NCBI GenBank assembly: GCA_024644725.1
Contig: JAHEHE010000014.1
Location: 1 to 44,370 of the forward strand
Length of the DNA: 44,370 bases
Direction of reading: 5' to 3'
Source: Flavobacteriaceae bacterium
GTDB taxonomy: Bacteria > Bacteroidota > Bacteroidia > Flavobacteriales > Flavobacteriaceae
The notes under the pieces are model-generated. The model saw only the letters and a list, made by a program, of their open reading frames with translations, made no database searches and had not been told where the DNA came from. The position numbers and the translations under genes were made by a program. Below are positions 17,660 through 25,961 of this stretch, piece by piece (within the stretch, counting starts at the first letter, position 1; each line of letters begins with the position of its first letter).

Positions 17660-19194
17660 TTGAATCTTTTATTGATATAATCGTTTACTTCGGCCATCGA
17701 TACGATTTCCTGGGATGAATTCCCGCTCCTAACATAGAATTTTTCATCTTGTTTGCCGTTTTTGTCCTTTACTTTTAAAAATAGAGGTTCATCCCCGGAA
17801 ATGACTTTTATTTTACAAACGATCATTCCATTGGCAGCGGTTTCGAATTGTGTTCGGATGTATTTGCTAACGTATTTCACTCCCATTTCCTTGTGCAAGA
17901 GGTTCCTCAAGTGGATTTCGTAATAATCGGAGTCTTGGCGTTTCAGGCTTTGAAAGTCCTTCTCAAGTCCAATTGCATTTTTGTCATCATCTACACCGAT
18001 GAGAAGTATGCCCCCGTCGGTGTTACCAAAGGCCGCCAGCGTCTTCAGAATGACTTTTTCCAATTCTGGATTCGTCTTCTCAAGCCTGTAATCCCAACGG
18101 AGGGAGGATTTGAACTCCAGGTAGCGGTTTTCATCATCTTCCAACAATTTTTCCAGGGACGGCATATCCATGCGGTTCGGCCTGTAAAAAAATCTTTTGC
18201 GAATGGCTGTAAGAAGTATGCCCAGCACAAGCAATGCTCCCCCAATCCACAGATAAAAGCGGGATTCGGAAGCAGCCGTATACGAAGAAAGATTCTTGTT
18301 GTTAATCGTAAACAAGTAATACTTCAACCCGGACTCTTTTTCAAATCTCCGGAACGCATTCCAGTAGACATCATTTTTGAAGCTAAAATTGAAAGTTCCG
18401 GCTTGTAAGGAATCAAATCTCTTGAAATGATTCGATGAGGCCATCTCTAGACTGTCCTTATAGCTTTCTGACATGGAACTTACAGGAGTGAATTCAAGTG
18501 TTCTTCCGTCCGTTGTTTTCACTTTCAAAAGGGGTGAAAGGTTTTTTACCTTGTTTCCAAATCGCTTCATCAACCTGTCTTTGGAAAATTCCAGGACAAC
18601 AATGGATTTCGCACCGTCAGCCTCGTAGGCATAACCGCAAAAAATGGATTCTCCTTCTTCGTCCGGTAAGTTTAAATCTGTGTCTTCATTTAGGCTGAAC
18701 CAAATCGATTGGTCACTGAAACGGATTAATTTTCTATACCAGTCGCTCTTTTCCACTTCATCTTCGAAGCTTTCGTTCCAGCTGCTGATGTATTTCGAAT
18801 CTTCGAAGCGTTGCCATCGCACAACATCCATTTGTGCAGTACTGTCTACAGCGAAAACCAAGCTTGAACCATCACGGCGTCCGACAACCTTAAATCGGTG
18901 CTGAAAAAAGGCAATAGTAACCAGTTCCTCAGAATTCCTTAACTCGTTGAGGAAGAACTCCCGATTGCGAAGCGTGTCTTTAATCTGCAACGTATCACTG
19001 TAAATCTCTCGGACCCGTGACAGGTCTTTTTGGACTACACTGGTGAATCCATTGAAAATCGTATCAAAATCCTTTACGTGCTGTGCAAATGCATTTTCAG
19101 CGTAAACATTCTTATTGCTTCTCTTGGAAAAACCTAAAAAAATAAGAAGAAGCCCTGTCGCGATGAATAGAAACGCAATGATGTATTTTCTCAT
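17656..19194 (-). CDS. Membrane sensor-like protein with Schlafen AlbA_2 domain
   Basis: A 512-residue protein with membrane helices at about 4-22 and 313-331 and a 290-residue extracytoplasmic domain between them, a layout like that of sensor kinases and chemoreceptors. The cytoplasmic C-terminal domain (about 355-490) is not a kinase but an AlbA_2/Schlafen domain: RYLEFKSSLRWD, AAFGNTDGGILLIGVDDD, and FYVRSGNSSQ are its three hallmark motifs. AlbA_2 domains are linked to nucleic-acid binding or cleavage. The downstream DUF4421-like gene overlaps by 4 bases. The role is unknown; a signal received outside the membrane acting on RNA or DNA inside is inference. Confidence 0.85.
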   Translation of the reverse strand: MRKYIIAFLFIATGLLLIFLGFSKRSNKNVYAENAFAQHVKDFDTIFNGFTSVVQKDLSRVREIYSDTLQIKDTLRNREFFLNELRNSEELVTIAFFQHRFKVVGRRDGSSLVFAVDSTAQMDVVRWQRFEDSKYISSWNESFEDEVEKSDWYRKLIRFSDQSIWFSLNEDTDLNLPDEEGESIFCGYAYEADGAKSIVVLEFSKDRLMKRFGNKVKNLSPLLKVKTTDGRTLEFTPVSSMSESYKDSLEMASSNHFKRFDSLQAGTFNFSFKNDVYWNAFRRFEKESGLKYYLFTINNKNLSSYTAASESRFYLWIGGALLVLGILLTAIRKRFFYRPNRMDMPSLEKLLEDDENRYLEFKSSLRWDYRLEKTNPELEKVILKTLAAFGNTDGGILLIGVDDDKNAIGLEKDFQSLKRQDSDYYEIHLRNLLHKEMGVKYVSKYIRTQFETAANGMIVCKIKVISGDEPLFLKVKDKNGKQDEKFYVRSGNSSQEIVSMAEVNDYINKRFK

Positions 19195-19225
19195 ACCTAT
19201 TGATAATCCTGAACGGGGTATTGTC

Positions 19226-19233
19226 CAAAATTA
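19226..19233 (-). promoter_or_regulatory. -7 promoter box of the AlbA_2/DUF4421 pair
   Basis: On the minus strand TAATTTTG matches TAnnTTTG exactly, 31 bases upstream of the ATG at 19194, so the pair appears to form its own transcription unit separate from the envelope genes upstream. No -33 TTG is visible. Confidence 0.5.
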
Positions 19234-19286
19234 AGAAAAACTGGCAGGGCAGCCATGCAGGAACAGCTATATATTATTCAATCAAA

Positions 19287-20327
19287 CTAGAGTAGAAAAC
19301 GATAATTCAATGAGATTAGGAATGATTTTCGATTTCCAATGATTCCTCCTTCAGACCTGAGCATCCATCTCTTATTGAGCTGATATTGGATCCCGACGAT
19401 ACCGTTCCATTTTTGTTCGACTTGCTTGTCCATGCCATAGCGAATAATCGTGCTGCCGTCTGCCGCATCCAGACGCTCCACAATAGGTGTAAGAACCCTG
19501 TCGGCAACAATTCTTTGTGGCGGTGTTGCTTCGTTCTCGTACCAGTTGTAATAATCCTGTACAATTTCGTCACGCCTTTCCCAGGCATCTGGGGGAAGCG
19601 CGTCGATTAATTGAATCTCCCCACGTGTTTCCGAGCTCATACTGGCTCGCATGCCTCCAGCCCATATAGCAAGATTGCTATGGGGACGATTCTTGAATTC
19701 AAAGGTGTGTCCAAGCCTCACTCCCAATACATTGACCAGCACGGCCTCGTCGAGCAGTGCCGGTTTGTTCCATGTGAAATTGAAGTCTGCTGAAATCCAA
19801 ACGGGTCCTATGCCTCCGGCGCCCATAAGCCCAACTCCTGCTGTCCTTAAATCCTGATTCACAACGGACTGTAACTCGACAGGAAAGGTCAAATTCACTT
19901 CTGTATCTGAATTTCCATAACCGAAAATTCCATAAACGTTGAGAAAAGGAAATATCCAAAGATCAGGGCGCACATTTACAGAATATGAGGTATTTAAATT
20001 GTCACCAAATTCAACAAAATCAACGGGTGTCAAAGGAATGTCGAGATCGTCTGTTTTCACACCGAGCTGCAGATTGTCTATAACTATTCCTTGGCGCATC
20101 CACATATAATTGCCCATCAATCCAGCCGGGTAGGGGATGTCAAACCCTTTTGAATACGCCTGCTGACCCCAAATTGGGAAAACATAATTGTACTCCACCT
20201 GTTTGAGACTATCTGTGTAGGCCTGATATTTGTCCTTGACACGGGTCGAAGCGTATTGCTGACCTGAGACATTTGCTGTTGAACACACGAAAATCAACAG
20301 AATTACTAAGTACTTGAAACATTTCAT
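19287..20327 (-). CDS. Putative outer-membrane protein, family unknown
   Basis: A 346-residue protein with a signal peptide (MKCFKYLVILLIFVCSTANVSGQ). The mature part contains repeated amphipathic beta stretches (TSYSVNVRPDLWIFPFLNVYGIFGYG, NGIVGIQYQLNKRWMLRSE) and ends in ISLNYRFLL, typical of a barrel strand. I do not recognise a family. It starts 11 bases after the end of another barrel gene and is the last of five same-strand envelope genes. Confidence 0.72.
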   Translation of the reverse strand: MKCFKYLVILLIFVCSTANVSGQQYASTRVKDKYQAYTDSLKQVEYNYVFPIWGQQAYSKGFDIPYPAGLMGNYMWMRQGIVIDNLQLGVKTDDLDIPLTPVDFVEFGDNLNTSYSVNVRPDLWIFPFLNVYGIFGYGNSDTEVNLTFPVELQSVVNQDLRTAGVGLMGAGGIGPVWISADFNFTWNKPALLDEAVLVNVLGVRLGHTFEFKNRPHSNLAIWAGGMRASMSSETRGEIQLIDALPPDAWERRDEIVQDYYNWYENEATPPQRIVADRVLTPIVERLDAADGSTIIRYGMDKQVEQKWNGIVGIQYQLNKRWMLRSEGGIIGNRKSFLISLNYRFLL

Positions 20328-20338
20328 TGGACGGTGTG

Positions 20339-21142
20339 TTAAATTCGTTCTTCTGAAGAATTGTTCTTTTTTTCTTGTTTAGCCGCCTTTTTAGCTTTCT
20401 TCTTCTCCGCCTTCTTTTCTTTCTTTTCTGCCTTGAACTCTTTTATTTCGTCCTTTTTCTCAACACTTAGACCGATGGGAATATTGAGCTTTAGGAAAAG
20501 TGAGTTGACATTGGTGCCTGAGCGATCCTTGTAAACATTCAGAAAGCCATAATAATATCGGGCACCCAGCGTCCAACCCATTCCCTTGAGTAATCTGTAT
20601 CCGACTCCAGCTGACAATCCCATGTCAAATCGATTGATGGCATCTTTATTCTTCTCGCGGATCCTTGCCGAATTACCATCAATTTCGGAGGTGAATTCGA
20701 TATAGGCATCATACATCAATCCAAACTGCGGCCCAATTTCAGCATACATATTGTTGTCAAACTTGTATTTCGCCAAGGCGGGAACCATAAAATAACTTAT
20801 TCTTTGCCGGTATTCCCCGTCTGTATCATAGGTTGTGGCATTGAGAAATTCCAGATCAGCATCCGAGAGATCATCCAATCCGAAATTAGATTTGACCAAT
20901 ACTCCGGTATTGAGGAACCATTGCTCCTTCATTCGGATGTCAAAATAAAAGCCCAGATTGAAATTACGTGTCCAGGTATTGGACTCCATGCCAGCAATTG
21001 TAGCATAATTCAAGCCCCCATCCAGGCCGAATTCAATCTTTCCGGTGTTGAGCTTGTCTCCCAAAAGAAGTGCAATTAGCACTTGAGATTGCATCGACAA
21101 ACCCATGAACAGGAAAAGAATCAGAATTATTTTCTTTTTCAA
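20339..21142 (-). CDS. PorT-like outer-membrane beta-barrel protein with lysine-rich tail
   Basis: A protein of 267 residues if it starts at TTG 21142, which gives the signal peptide MKKKIILILFLFMGLSMQSQ and a 49-base gap to the preceding gene. A longer in-frame reading to 21310 overlaps that gene and is unlikely. The body matches outer-membrane beta-barrel (PorT/OmpW-like) proteins: FGLDGGLNYATIAG, FNLGFYFDIRMKEQWFLNTGVLVK, KYKFDNNMYAEIGPQFGLMYDAY. After the last strand comes an unusual tail of about 35 residues with alternating Lys, Ala and Glu; the tail's function is unknown. Confidence 0.75.
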   Translation of the reverse strand: MKKKIILILFLFMGLSMQSQVLIALLLGDKLNTGKIEFGLDGGLNYATIAGMESNTWTRNFNLGFYFDIRMKEQWFLNTGVLVKSNFGLDDLSDADLEFLNATTYDTDGEYRQRISYFMVPALAKYKFDNNMYAEIGPQFGLMYDAYIEFTSEIDGNSARIREKNKDAINRFDMGLSAGVGYRLLKGMGWTLGARYYYGFLNVYKDRSGTNVNSLFLKLNIPIGLSVEKKDEIKEFKAEKKEKKAEKKKAKKAAKQEKKNNSSEERI

Positions 21143-21191
21143 AATACAGATTTTTTGGAACGGGTTTGAATTTGGTGGAATGAAAAGAATC

Positions 21192-21698
21192 CTACTGAAC
21201 CTTATATCCCTTTCCTTCCATACAGGCTGAAAACGCCTTGTTGTAGTCCTGAGCCAAACGTTGTGTTTCAGCCGCCGCAGCCTGATCGTTTGCCTGTTGC
21301 TCCATTTCATCGCCCACTACTTTTGACCTTCTTCCGCGAACACCTCCGACCACAGCACCGATTGCAGCACCTTTTCCAGCATCTCCGGCGATAGCTCCGA
21401 TGGCAGCTCCGCCCGCAGCGCCAACAGCGGCTCCTCCTACGGCACTTCCATCTGCAGATCTATCAACCTCCTTTCCAACAGCTATAGTTGGATTCAAAGG
21501 ATCATATCCTGATTGTTGCTTGGCCCACTTGAAGCATTCTGCTTCATCTGCATCTTGCTGTGCTGCATCCTGTCCTTCTGATGGAAAAACATAAAGCCCC
21601 AAGCTTCTGGAAATGCTCGAACTTTGAGCTTGCATGGTGAAGACTCCAAAACTGAGGAGTACAAAGGAAAGAATACTAAAGTTTATATTTTTTTTCAT
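21192..21698 (-). CDS. Glycine-zipper envelope protein
   Basis: A 168-residue secreted protein with a signal peptide (1-24) and a central glycine/alanine repeat from about 85 to 120 with the spacing of a glycine zipper (GGAAVGAAGGAAIGAIAG, GAAIGAVVGG), followed by a charged helix and a C-terminal ACMEGKGY motif. Glycine zippers pack as helical hairpins in membranes; two cysteines, in AECFKWA and SACMEG, may pair. It resembles YMGG/YmgG-like proteins and sits between a lipoprotein and barrel genes. Confidence 0.75.
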   Translation of the reverse strand: MKKNINFSILSFVLLSFGVFTMQAQSSSISRSLGLYVFPSEGQDAAQQDADEAECFKWAKQQSGYDPLNPTIAVGKEVDRSADGSAVGGAAVGAAGGAAIGAIAGDAGKGAAIGAVVGGVRGRRSKVVGDEMEQQANDQAAAAETQRLAQDYNKAFSACMEGKGYKVQ

Positions 21699-21724
21699 TT
21701 TCTTATTGTTTGTGATATTCTAAT

Positions 21725-22216
21725 TTATAAATCAGCTGGATTAATAAAGACATAGCCTAACTGCTCCATCGCATCAGCCTCGTTGTAAAAAGTATAACTC
21801 TTTATGATTTTCCCATTTTTAATTTGGTATACCGAGTTGGTCCATAAGCGAACACGATTTTGATCTTCCTTGTAGGTAATGGTCAATTCGGCCCAGGTCG
21901 AAACCCAGTCTCCTTTTTCAGGACCATCAGTTATAGTAACTGCAATGCTATTTGATCTGTCGTAGTCAATGCTCTCATACAGGTGCTCAAAATTGATCTT
22001 AAGGGTTTCAATTACTTCAGGTTTACGAATCGAATCACCAACCGATGGTCCCAGTCCCAGGTAGTTCTCGTCCAGGACATTCTCGATCGACTCGTAGTCC
22101 AATTCTTCAACGGCCTTGACATATTTTTCAATTAAAGCCACATTGGCCTTATTGTTTTGTTGACCGCAACTGAACAAAAGAGCGGCTCCAATCAGAAGAA
22201 AGAAAAAGTGTTTCAT
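21725..22216 (-). CDS. Lipoprotein with SnoaL/NTF2-like domain
   Basis: A 163-residue lipoprotein: the lipobox LLFSC puts lipid on Cys17. The mature part fits the SnoaL/NTF2-like cone fold: helix VALIEKYVKAVEELDYESIENVLDEN, then paired strands ending VRLWTNSVYQIKNGKIIKSYTFYNE. Such proteins bind small ligands or act as accessory domains; no catalytic residue set is evident. A one-mismatch promoter box may lie near 22251 on the minus strand. Confidence 0.78.
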   Translation of the reverse strand: MKHFFFLLIGAALLFSCGQQNNKANVALIEKYVKAVEELDYESIENVLDENYLGLGPSVGDSIRKPEVIETLKINFEHLYESIDYDRSNSIAVTITDGPEKGDWVSTWAELTITYKEDQNRVRLWTNSVYQIKNGKIIKSYTFYNEADAMEQLGYVFINPADL

Positions 22217-22286
22217 GGAAAATAAATTGATTTTTAAATGATTGTCAAGGCTATGCAGCCCTGGATTTTTTGCAAGATACTAAAAA

Positions 22287-22931
22287 CTACTTTTTACTCT
22301 TGCCGAACTTCCAGTAAAAACTCAGAATAAACTGTTGATGGGAGGTATCCACATTTAGTGCTACAGGATTGTCTCCATCAATAGAATCCCCTATGAAGTC
22401 AGCTTCACTTTCCGTAAATCCTGACTCCCAGCGAACATCTGCTCCAAATCGGCCAAAGTTCAGACCGATTCCGACTTGCCCCGAAACGGTAAAATCATCA
22501 GAATCTAGATTCCGGATCTCATCCAGGGATTCTGTTGGAGACAGATCTGTATTGACAATGTATTGAAAAGAGGGGCCAAAAAAGAAGCGACCAATCCGGA
22601 GTACTCTGAATCCAAGTAAAACAGGCGCCTCAATCTTATCCATTTTAAGTCTTGTTCGCTCTCCACCACTGGAATAACTGCTTTCCGTATGCGTATAGAT
22701 CAGCTCCGGGCGTATATACAAAAAAAGAGGAAGTTTGATCTCGGCCAACAAACCCAGGTGATATCCGGTTTCTTCACCAGATCCGATTTTTGCAAAATCT
22801 GAAAAGTCTGTGGCTCGAAGATCACCGTTGGAATTGTAGTTGATACCTCCTTTGACTCCCCAATTCAAAAACTGGGCATGTCCATGGATCATCCCTGCGA
22901 AAAGAGCAACAAGAAGGATGAGTTTTTTCAT
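22287..22931 (-). CDS. PorT-family outer-membrane beta-barrel protein
   Basis: A protein of about 214 residues starting at ATG 22931 with signal peptide MKKLILLVALFAGMIHGHAQ; an upstream start at 22952 would only extend into the promoter. The barrel motifs are WGVKGGINYNS near the N-terminus, YHLGLLAEIKLPLFLYIRPELIYTH, and VSGQVGIGLNFGRFGADVRWE, and it ends FILSFYWKFGKSKK. Members of this outer_membrane_beta-barrel family (PorT/OmpW-like) are common in Bacteroidetes; a specific role in type IX secretion is not implied. Confidence 0.82.
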   Translation of the reverse strand: MKKLILLVALFAGMIHGHAQFLNWGVKGGINYNSNGDLRATDFSDFAKIGSGEETGYHLGLLAEIKLPLFLYIRPELIYTHTESSYSSGGERTRLKMDKIEAPVLLGFRVLRIGRFFFGPSFQYIVNTDLSPTESLDEIRNLDSDDFTVSGQVGIGLNFGRFGADVRWESGFTESEADFIGDSIDGDNPVALNVDTSHQQFILSFYWKFGKSKK

Positions 22932-22949
22932 TGTAAAGTGCTTTTCAAA

Positions 22950-22957
22950 CAAAAATA
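22950..22957 (-). promoter_or_regulatory. -7 promoter box of the PorT-like gene
   Basis: Minus-strand TATTTTTG matches TAnnTTTG exactly, 18 bases upstream of ATG 22931 and just outside the end of the transketolase gene. The same 10-base string, with GC in front, occurs upstream of the transketolase C-terminal gene. Confidence 0.5.
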
Positions 22958-22961
22958 GCGA

Positions 22962-23915
22962 TTATTTCCGTAGAAGCACTTTTTTCGCTGCTGCTTGAAC
23001 AGCCTGATCGTTGAGTTTGTATTTTTCCATGAGTTGAGCCGGGGTGCCTGATTCACCAAACTTGTCGTCAACGGCGACAAATTCCTGCGGGACCGGATGA
23101 TTTTTGGCCAGGGTTCTGGCAACACTTTCGCCAAGTCCTCCAAGTACATTATGCTCTTCTGCCGTCACAACACATCCTGTTTTCCTGACGGATTCCAATA
23201 TAGCTGCTTCATCCAGCGGCTTGATTGTATGAATGTTTATGACTTCTGCGCTTATTCCCTCTTCATTCAGCTTTTCGGCGGCTTGAAGAGACTCCCAAAC
23301 GAGATGGCCCGTAGCAATGATCGTCACGTCAGATCCCTCTGTAAAACGAATGGCTTTACCAATTTCAAATTGCTGGTCCTCCGGAGTGAATACCGGAACA
23401 GCAGGTCGACCGAAACGAAGATAGACCGGGCCTTCATGCTCGGCAATAGCCAAAGTGGCCGCTTTCGTCTGATTGTAATCACAGGGATTGATGACCACCA
23501 TGCCCGGCAGCATTTTCATCATTCCGATATCTTCCAAAGTTTGATGCGTGGCGCCATCTTCACCAAGTGTCAAACCCGCGTGGGAAGCGCAAATTTTAAC
23601 GTTTTTTCCTGAATAAGCAATGGACTGACGCACCTGATCATAGACCCTTGAAGTCGAAAAATTCGCGAAGGTTCCCGTAAACGGGATTTTGCCGCCAATC
23701 GAGAGACCGGCAGCGATTCCCATCATGTTTGCTTCGGCAATTCCTACCTGGAAGAACCTTTCGGGATTCTCCTTGATGAACTGGTCCATTTTGAGTGACC
23801 CCACCAGGTCGGCGCATAGCGCCACAACTTTGTCATTGGTTCTACCAAGTTCTGTCAATCCCGCACCAAATCCGGAACGCGTGTCTTTTTTCTCTGTAAA
23901 GGTGTATTTTTTCAT
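22962..23915 (-). CDS. tkt: Transketolase, C-terminal subunit
   Basis: The second half of transketolase (317 residues), covering the pyrimidine-binding and C-terminal domains: [25 protein letters not shown], then [29 protein letters not shown] and the C-terminal domain with [21 protein letters not shown]. The catalytic Glu is in GIAEANM. The N-terminal thiamine-binding half is a separate gene at 33235-34080 on the opposite strand. The two subunits must assemble to form active enzyme in the pentose phosphate pathway. Confidence 0.94.
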   Translation of the reverse strand: MKKYTFTEKKDTRSGFGAGLTELGRTNDKVVALCADLVGSLKMDQFIKENPERFFQVGIAEANMMGIAAGLSIGGKIPFTGTFANFSTSRVYDQVRQSIAYSGKNVKICASHAGLTLGEDGATHQTLEDIGMMKMLPGMVVINPCDYNQTKAATLAIAEHEGPVYLRFGRPAVPVFTPEDQQFEIGKAIRFTEGSDVTIIATGHLVWESLQAAEKLNEEGISAEVINIHTIKPLDEAAILESVRKTGCVVTAEEHNVLGGLGESVARTLAKNHPVPQEFVAVDDKFGESGTPAQLMEKYKLNDQAVQAAAKKVLLRK

Positions 23916-23964
23916 CTTCCCGTATTAACAAATTGCCCTTGTAGTTCTTTTTAAATGGGCACGG

Positions 23965-23972
23965 CAAAAATA
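23965..23972 (-). promoter_or_regulatory. -7 promoter box of transketolase C-terminal gene
   Basis: Minus-strand TATTTTTG matches TAnnTTTG exactly, 50 bases upstream of ATG 23915, giving a leader of about 40 bases. It lies between maf and this gene and would let the transketolase subunit be expressed independently of the smpB-ubiA-maf cluster. Confidence 0.5.
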
Positions 23973-23982
23973 GCAATTAAAC

Positions 23983-24564
23983 TCAAAATTTTCGGATACT
24001 CTCGTAAAACTTCTGAACAGGAAATCCCATCACGTTGAAATAACTTCCGTGGATCCATTCGATGCCGATATAGCCGATCCATTCTTGAATCCCATAACTT
24101 CCCGCTTTGTCAAAGGGCTTGTAGTTCTCTATATAAAAGTCAATTTCCTCAGGCTGAAGTACCTTGAATTTGACTCGGGTTGTCTCGTTTACAATCTCCT
24201 GCGCACGAGCTGTAGTAATGGCAACGGAGCTTATGACTTCGTGTTCAATACCCGACAATTTGGTCAGCATTTCCTTCGCATGATCCTTGTTTTCAGGCTT
24301 GTTCAGAGCCTTATTGTCACACCATACAATAGTATCTGCCGTAATCAACACATCTCTGGACCCGAGTTCTTTTAGAAAAGGCCGAGCCTTTGAAACAGCC
24401 AGGTAATCACTGATCTCGTGCCCTTTTAATTCGGAAGGAAAGTCCTCTTCTATGGGTTTTAGCCTGACTTCAAAGTCAAGTCCCAGCTCTTCCAAAAAGA
24501 ACTTTCTTCTGGGAGATGCCGAGGCAAGTATCAGGTTTTTTCCTTTAAGACCGCTTTTAAGCAC
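23983..24564 (-). CDS. maf: Maf-like nucleoside triphosphate pyrophosphatase
   Basis: A 193-residue Maf/YhdE protein that hydrolyses non-canonical or modified nucleoside triphosphates to monophosphates. It has the signature ILASASPRRKFFLEELGL near the start, ITADTIVW in the middle and DKAGSYGIQEW toward the C-terminus. The start is GTG 24564, overlapping the UbiA gene by 8 bases; no better start is available because the signature follows within 15 residues. Confidence 0.94.
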   Translation of the reverse strand: MLKSGLKGKNLILASASPRRKFFLEELGLDFEVRLKPIEEDFPSELKGHEISDYLAVSKARPFLKELGSRDVLITADTIVWCDNKALNKPENKDHAKEMLTKLSGIEHEVISSVAITTARAQEIVNETTRVKFKVLQPEEIDFYIENYKPFDKAGSYGIQEWIGYIGIEWIHGSYFNVMGFPVQKFYESIRKF

Positions 24565-25471
24565 TTTTAATCAACAGTAAGGTTAAGATGCCCAGCAGCA
24601 TGACTATTTTCAGAATGCCGCTGCTGCGATGCAATTCATTTTGACTCTTCGCCTTCCATAGATAGAACATGAAATAGAGCAGTGGAGCCAGGACAAAAAT
24701 ACTCAAATAAACAGTTGCGATTCTGTCGAAACTTACCAACATGACCGCAAAAAACGCAATTGCTGAACTCAGGAGAAGAGTAGACACCAAAACTACCCCT
24801 TTTGTTTTTTGAATGCCAATCACAATGGGAAGAGACCGGACACCAATTTTCTTGTCACCTTTAACATCCTCGATGTCTTTTACAAATTCGCGAATGACGG
24901 TTAGAAAAAATCCAAAAAGAGCCAGGACACCGATTAGCTTGAAAACCACCACTTGCCTGGATTCATTCAACGGATTCGTTACCGGAAGCAAGTCAAATAC
25001 CAGAGGAAGCACGATACTCAAAAAAACCGCAAATGCAACCAACAGGTTCCCGATCAATAACTTCTTCTTGAGGTACTTTGCATATTGGTAGAGCAGGAGT
25101 GAGGTAAGCACGTAGATAATAAAATACGAAGTATGTCCAACGTGGTATGAGAGATACATCCCTGCGAGGAGCCCAATAGAGTTGAAGACAATGAAGAGAT
25201 TGTAAGAACGGGTCCTTGAAATTTTGCTGCCTACAAAGAGGCGTTTTGGTTTATTGATTCGGTCGGCTTCGACATCATTGATGTCGTTGATGATATAACC
25301 CGCAATTGCAATGCAGATGGTTGACAGTGCCAATACGGAATAGTGGAAGTGATCCAGTGCCACGTTCAGTTCGAAGCGTTGAAATAATACGTACTTGATC
25401 AGGAACAGGAGAACACCGATCATAACGACATTCTTCCATCGAATGAAATTCAAATAATCTTTAGGGGTCAT
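24557..25471 (-). CDS. UbiA-family prenyltransferase (possible DGGGP synthase-like)
   Basis: A membrane prenyltransferase of 304 residues with about eight helices. The first Mg2+-diphosphate motif is NDINDVEAD (62-70) and the second is DIEDVKGDKKIG near residue 200, both complete. In Flavobacteria similar proteins next to maf are often labelled geranylgeranylglycerol-phosphate geranylgeranyltransferase, an enzyme of archaeal-type ether lipid synthesis; menaquinone or heme prenylation are alternatives. It overlaps smpB by 4 bases (ATGA) and maf by 8 bases. The exact substrate cannot be read from sequence. Confidence 0.88.
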   Translation of the reverse strand: MTPKDYLNFIRWKNVVMIGVLLFLIKYVLFQRFELNVALDHFHYSVLALSTICIAIAGYIINDINDVEADRINKPKRLFVGSKISRTRSYNLFIVFNSIGLLAGMYLSYHVGHTSYFIIYVLTSLLLYQYAKYLKKKLLIGNLLVAFAVFLSIVLPLVFDLLPVTNPLNESRQVVVFKLIGVLALFGFFLTVIREFVKDIEDVKGDKKIGVRSLPIVIGIQKTKGVVLVSTLLLSSAIAFFAVMLVSFDRIATVYLSIFVLAPLLYFMFYLWKAKSQNELHRSSGILKIVMLLGILTLLLIKSA

Positions 25472-25926
25472 TTATAGTTTTTCTTTAACCTGTCCAGGGA
25501 CCTTTTCTGTTCCCTGTCTTTGAGGACCTGTCTCTTGTCGTAGAGTTTCTTCCCTTTACACAGAGCGATCTTCAATTTGGCCCATCCCTTGTCTGTGATA
25601 AAAAGTTTCAGAGGAATGATGGTCAGACCGACATTCTGGACTTCCTTTTTCAATTTTTTTAGTTCGTTCTTATTCAGAAGGAGTTTTCTGGCTCCCTTGG
25701 AAGCGTGATTGTAAAAGCTTCCGTGGCTGTATTCTTCGATGAACATATTGACGACGAAGAGTTCCCCTTTGTCATTGAATTCACAAAAGCTCTCGGTTAT
25801 TCGAGCTTTGCTCTCCCGGATCGATTTGATCTCGGTCCCCGTAAGTTTGATGCCAGCAATGTAGGTATCCAGAATCTCGTACTCGTGTCGCGCCTTTTTG
25901 TTCTGGATGTTTATCGGTTTTTGCAT
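25468..25926 (-). CDS. smpB: SsrA-binding protein SmpB
   Basis: The tmRNA partner that rescues stalled ribosomes (152 residues). The oligonucleotide-binding barrel begins INIQNKKARHEYEILDTYIAGIKLTGTEIKS, and the family's basic C-terminal tail (KGKKLYDKRQVLKDREQKRSLDRLKKNYK) is present. Length is normal. The tmRNA gene itself is not in the window. Confidence 0.97.
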   Translation of the reverse strand: MQKPINIQNKKARHEYEILDTYIAGIKLTGTEIKSIRESKARITESFCEFNDKGELFVVNMFIEEYSHGSFYNHASKGARKLLLNKNELKKLKKEVQNVGLTIIPLKLFITDKGWAKLKIALCKGKKLYDKRQVLKDREQKRSLDRLKKNYK

Positions 25927-25961
25927 GGGGCAAAGCTAATAAAACTTTCTTGCGCACCCGC

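Noticed and set aside
20339-21310. Longer form of the barrel gene starting at 21310
   Set aside because: It would overlap the glycine-zipper gene by about 120 bases and bury a proper signal peptide; the TTG at 21142 is better.
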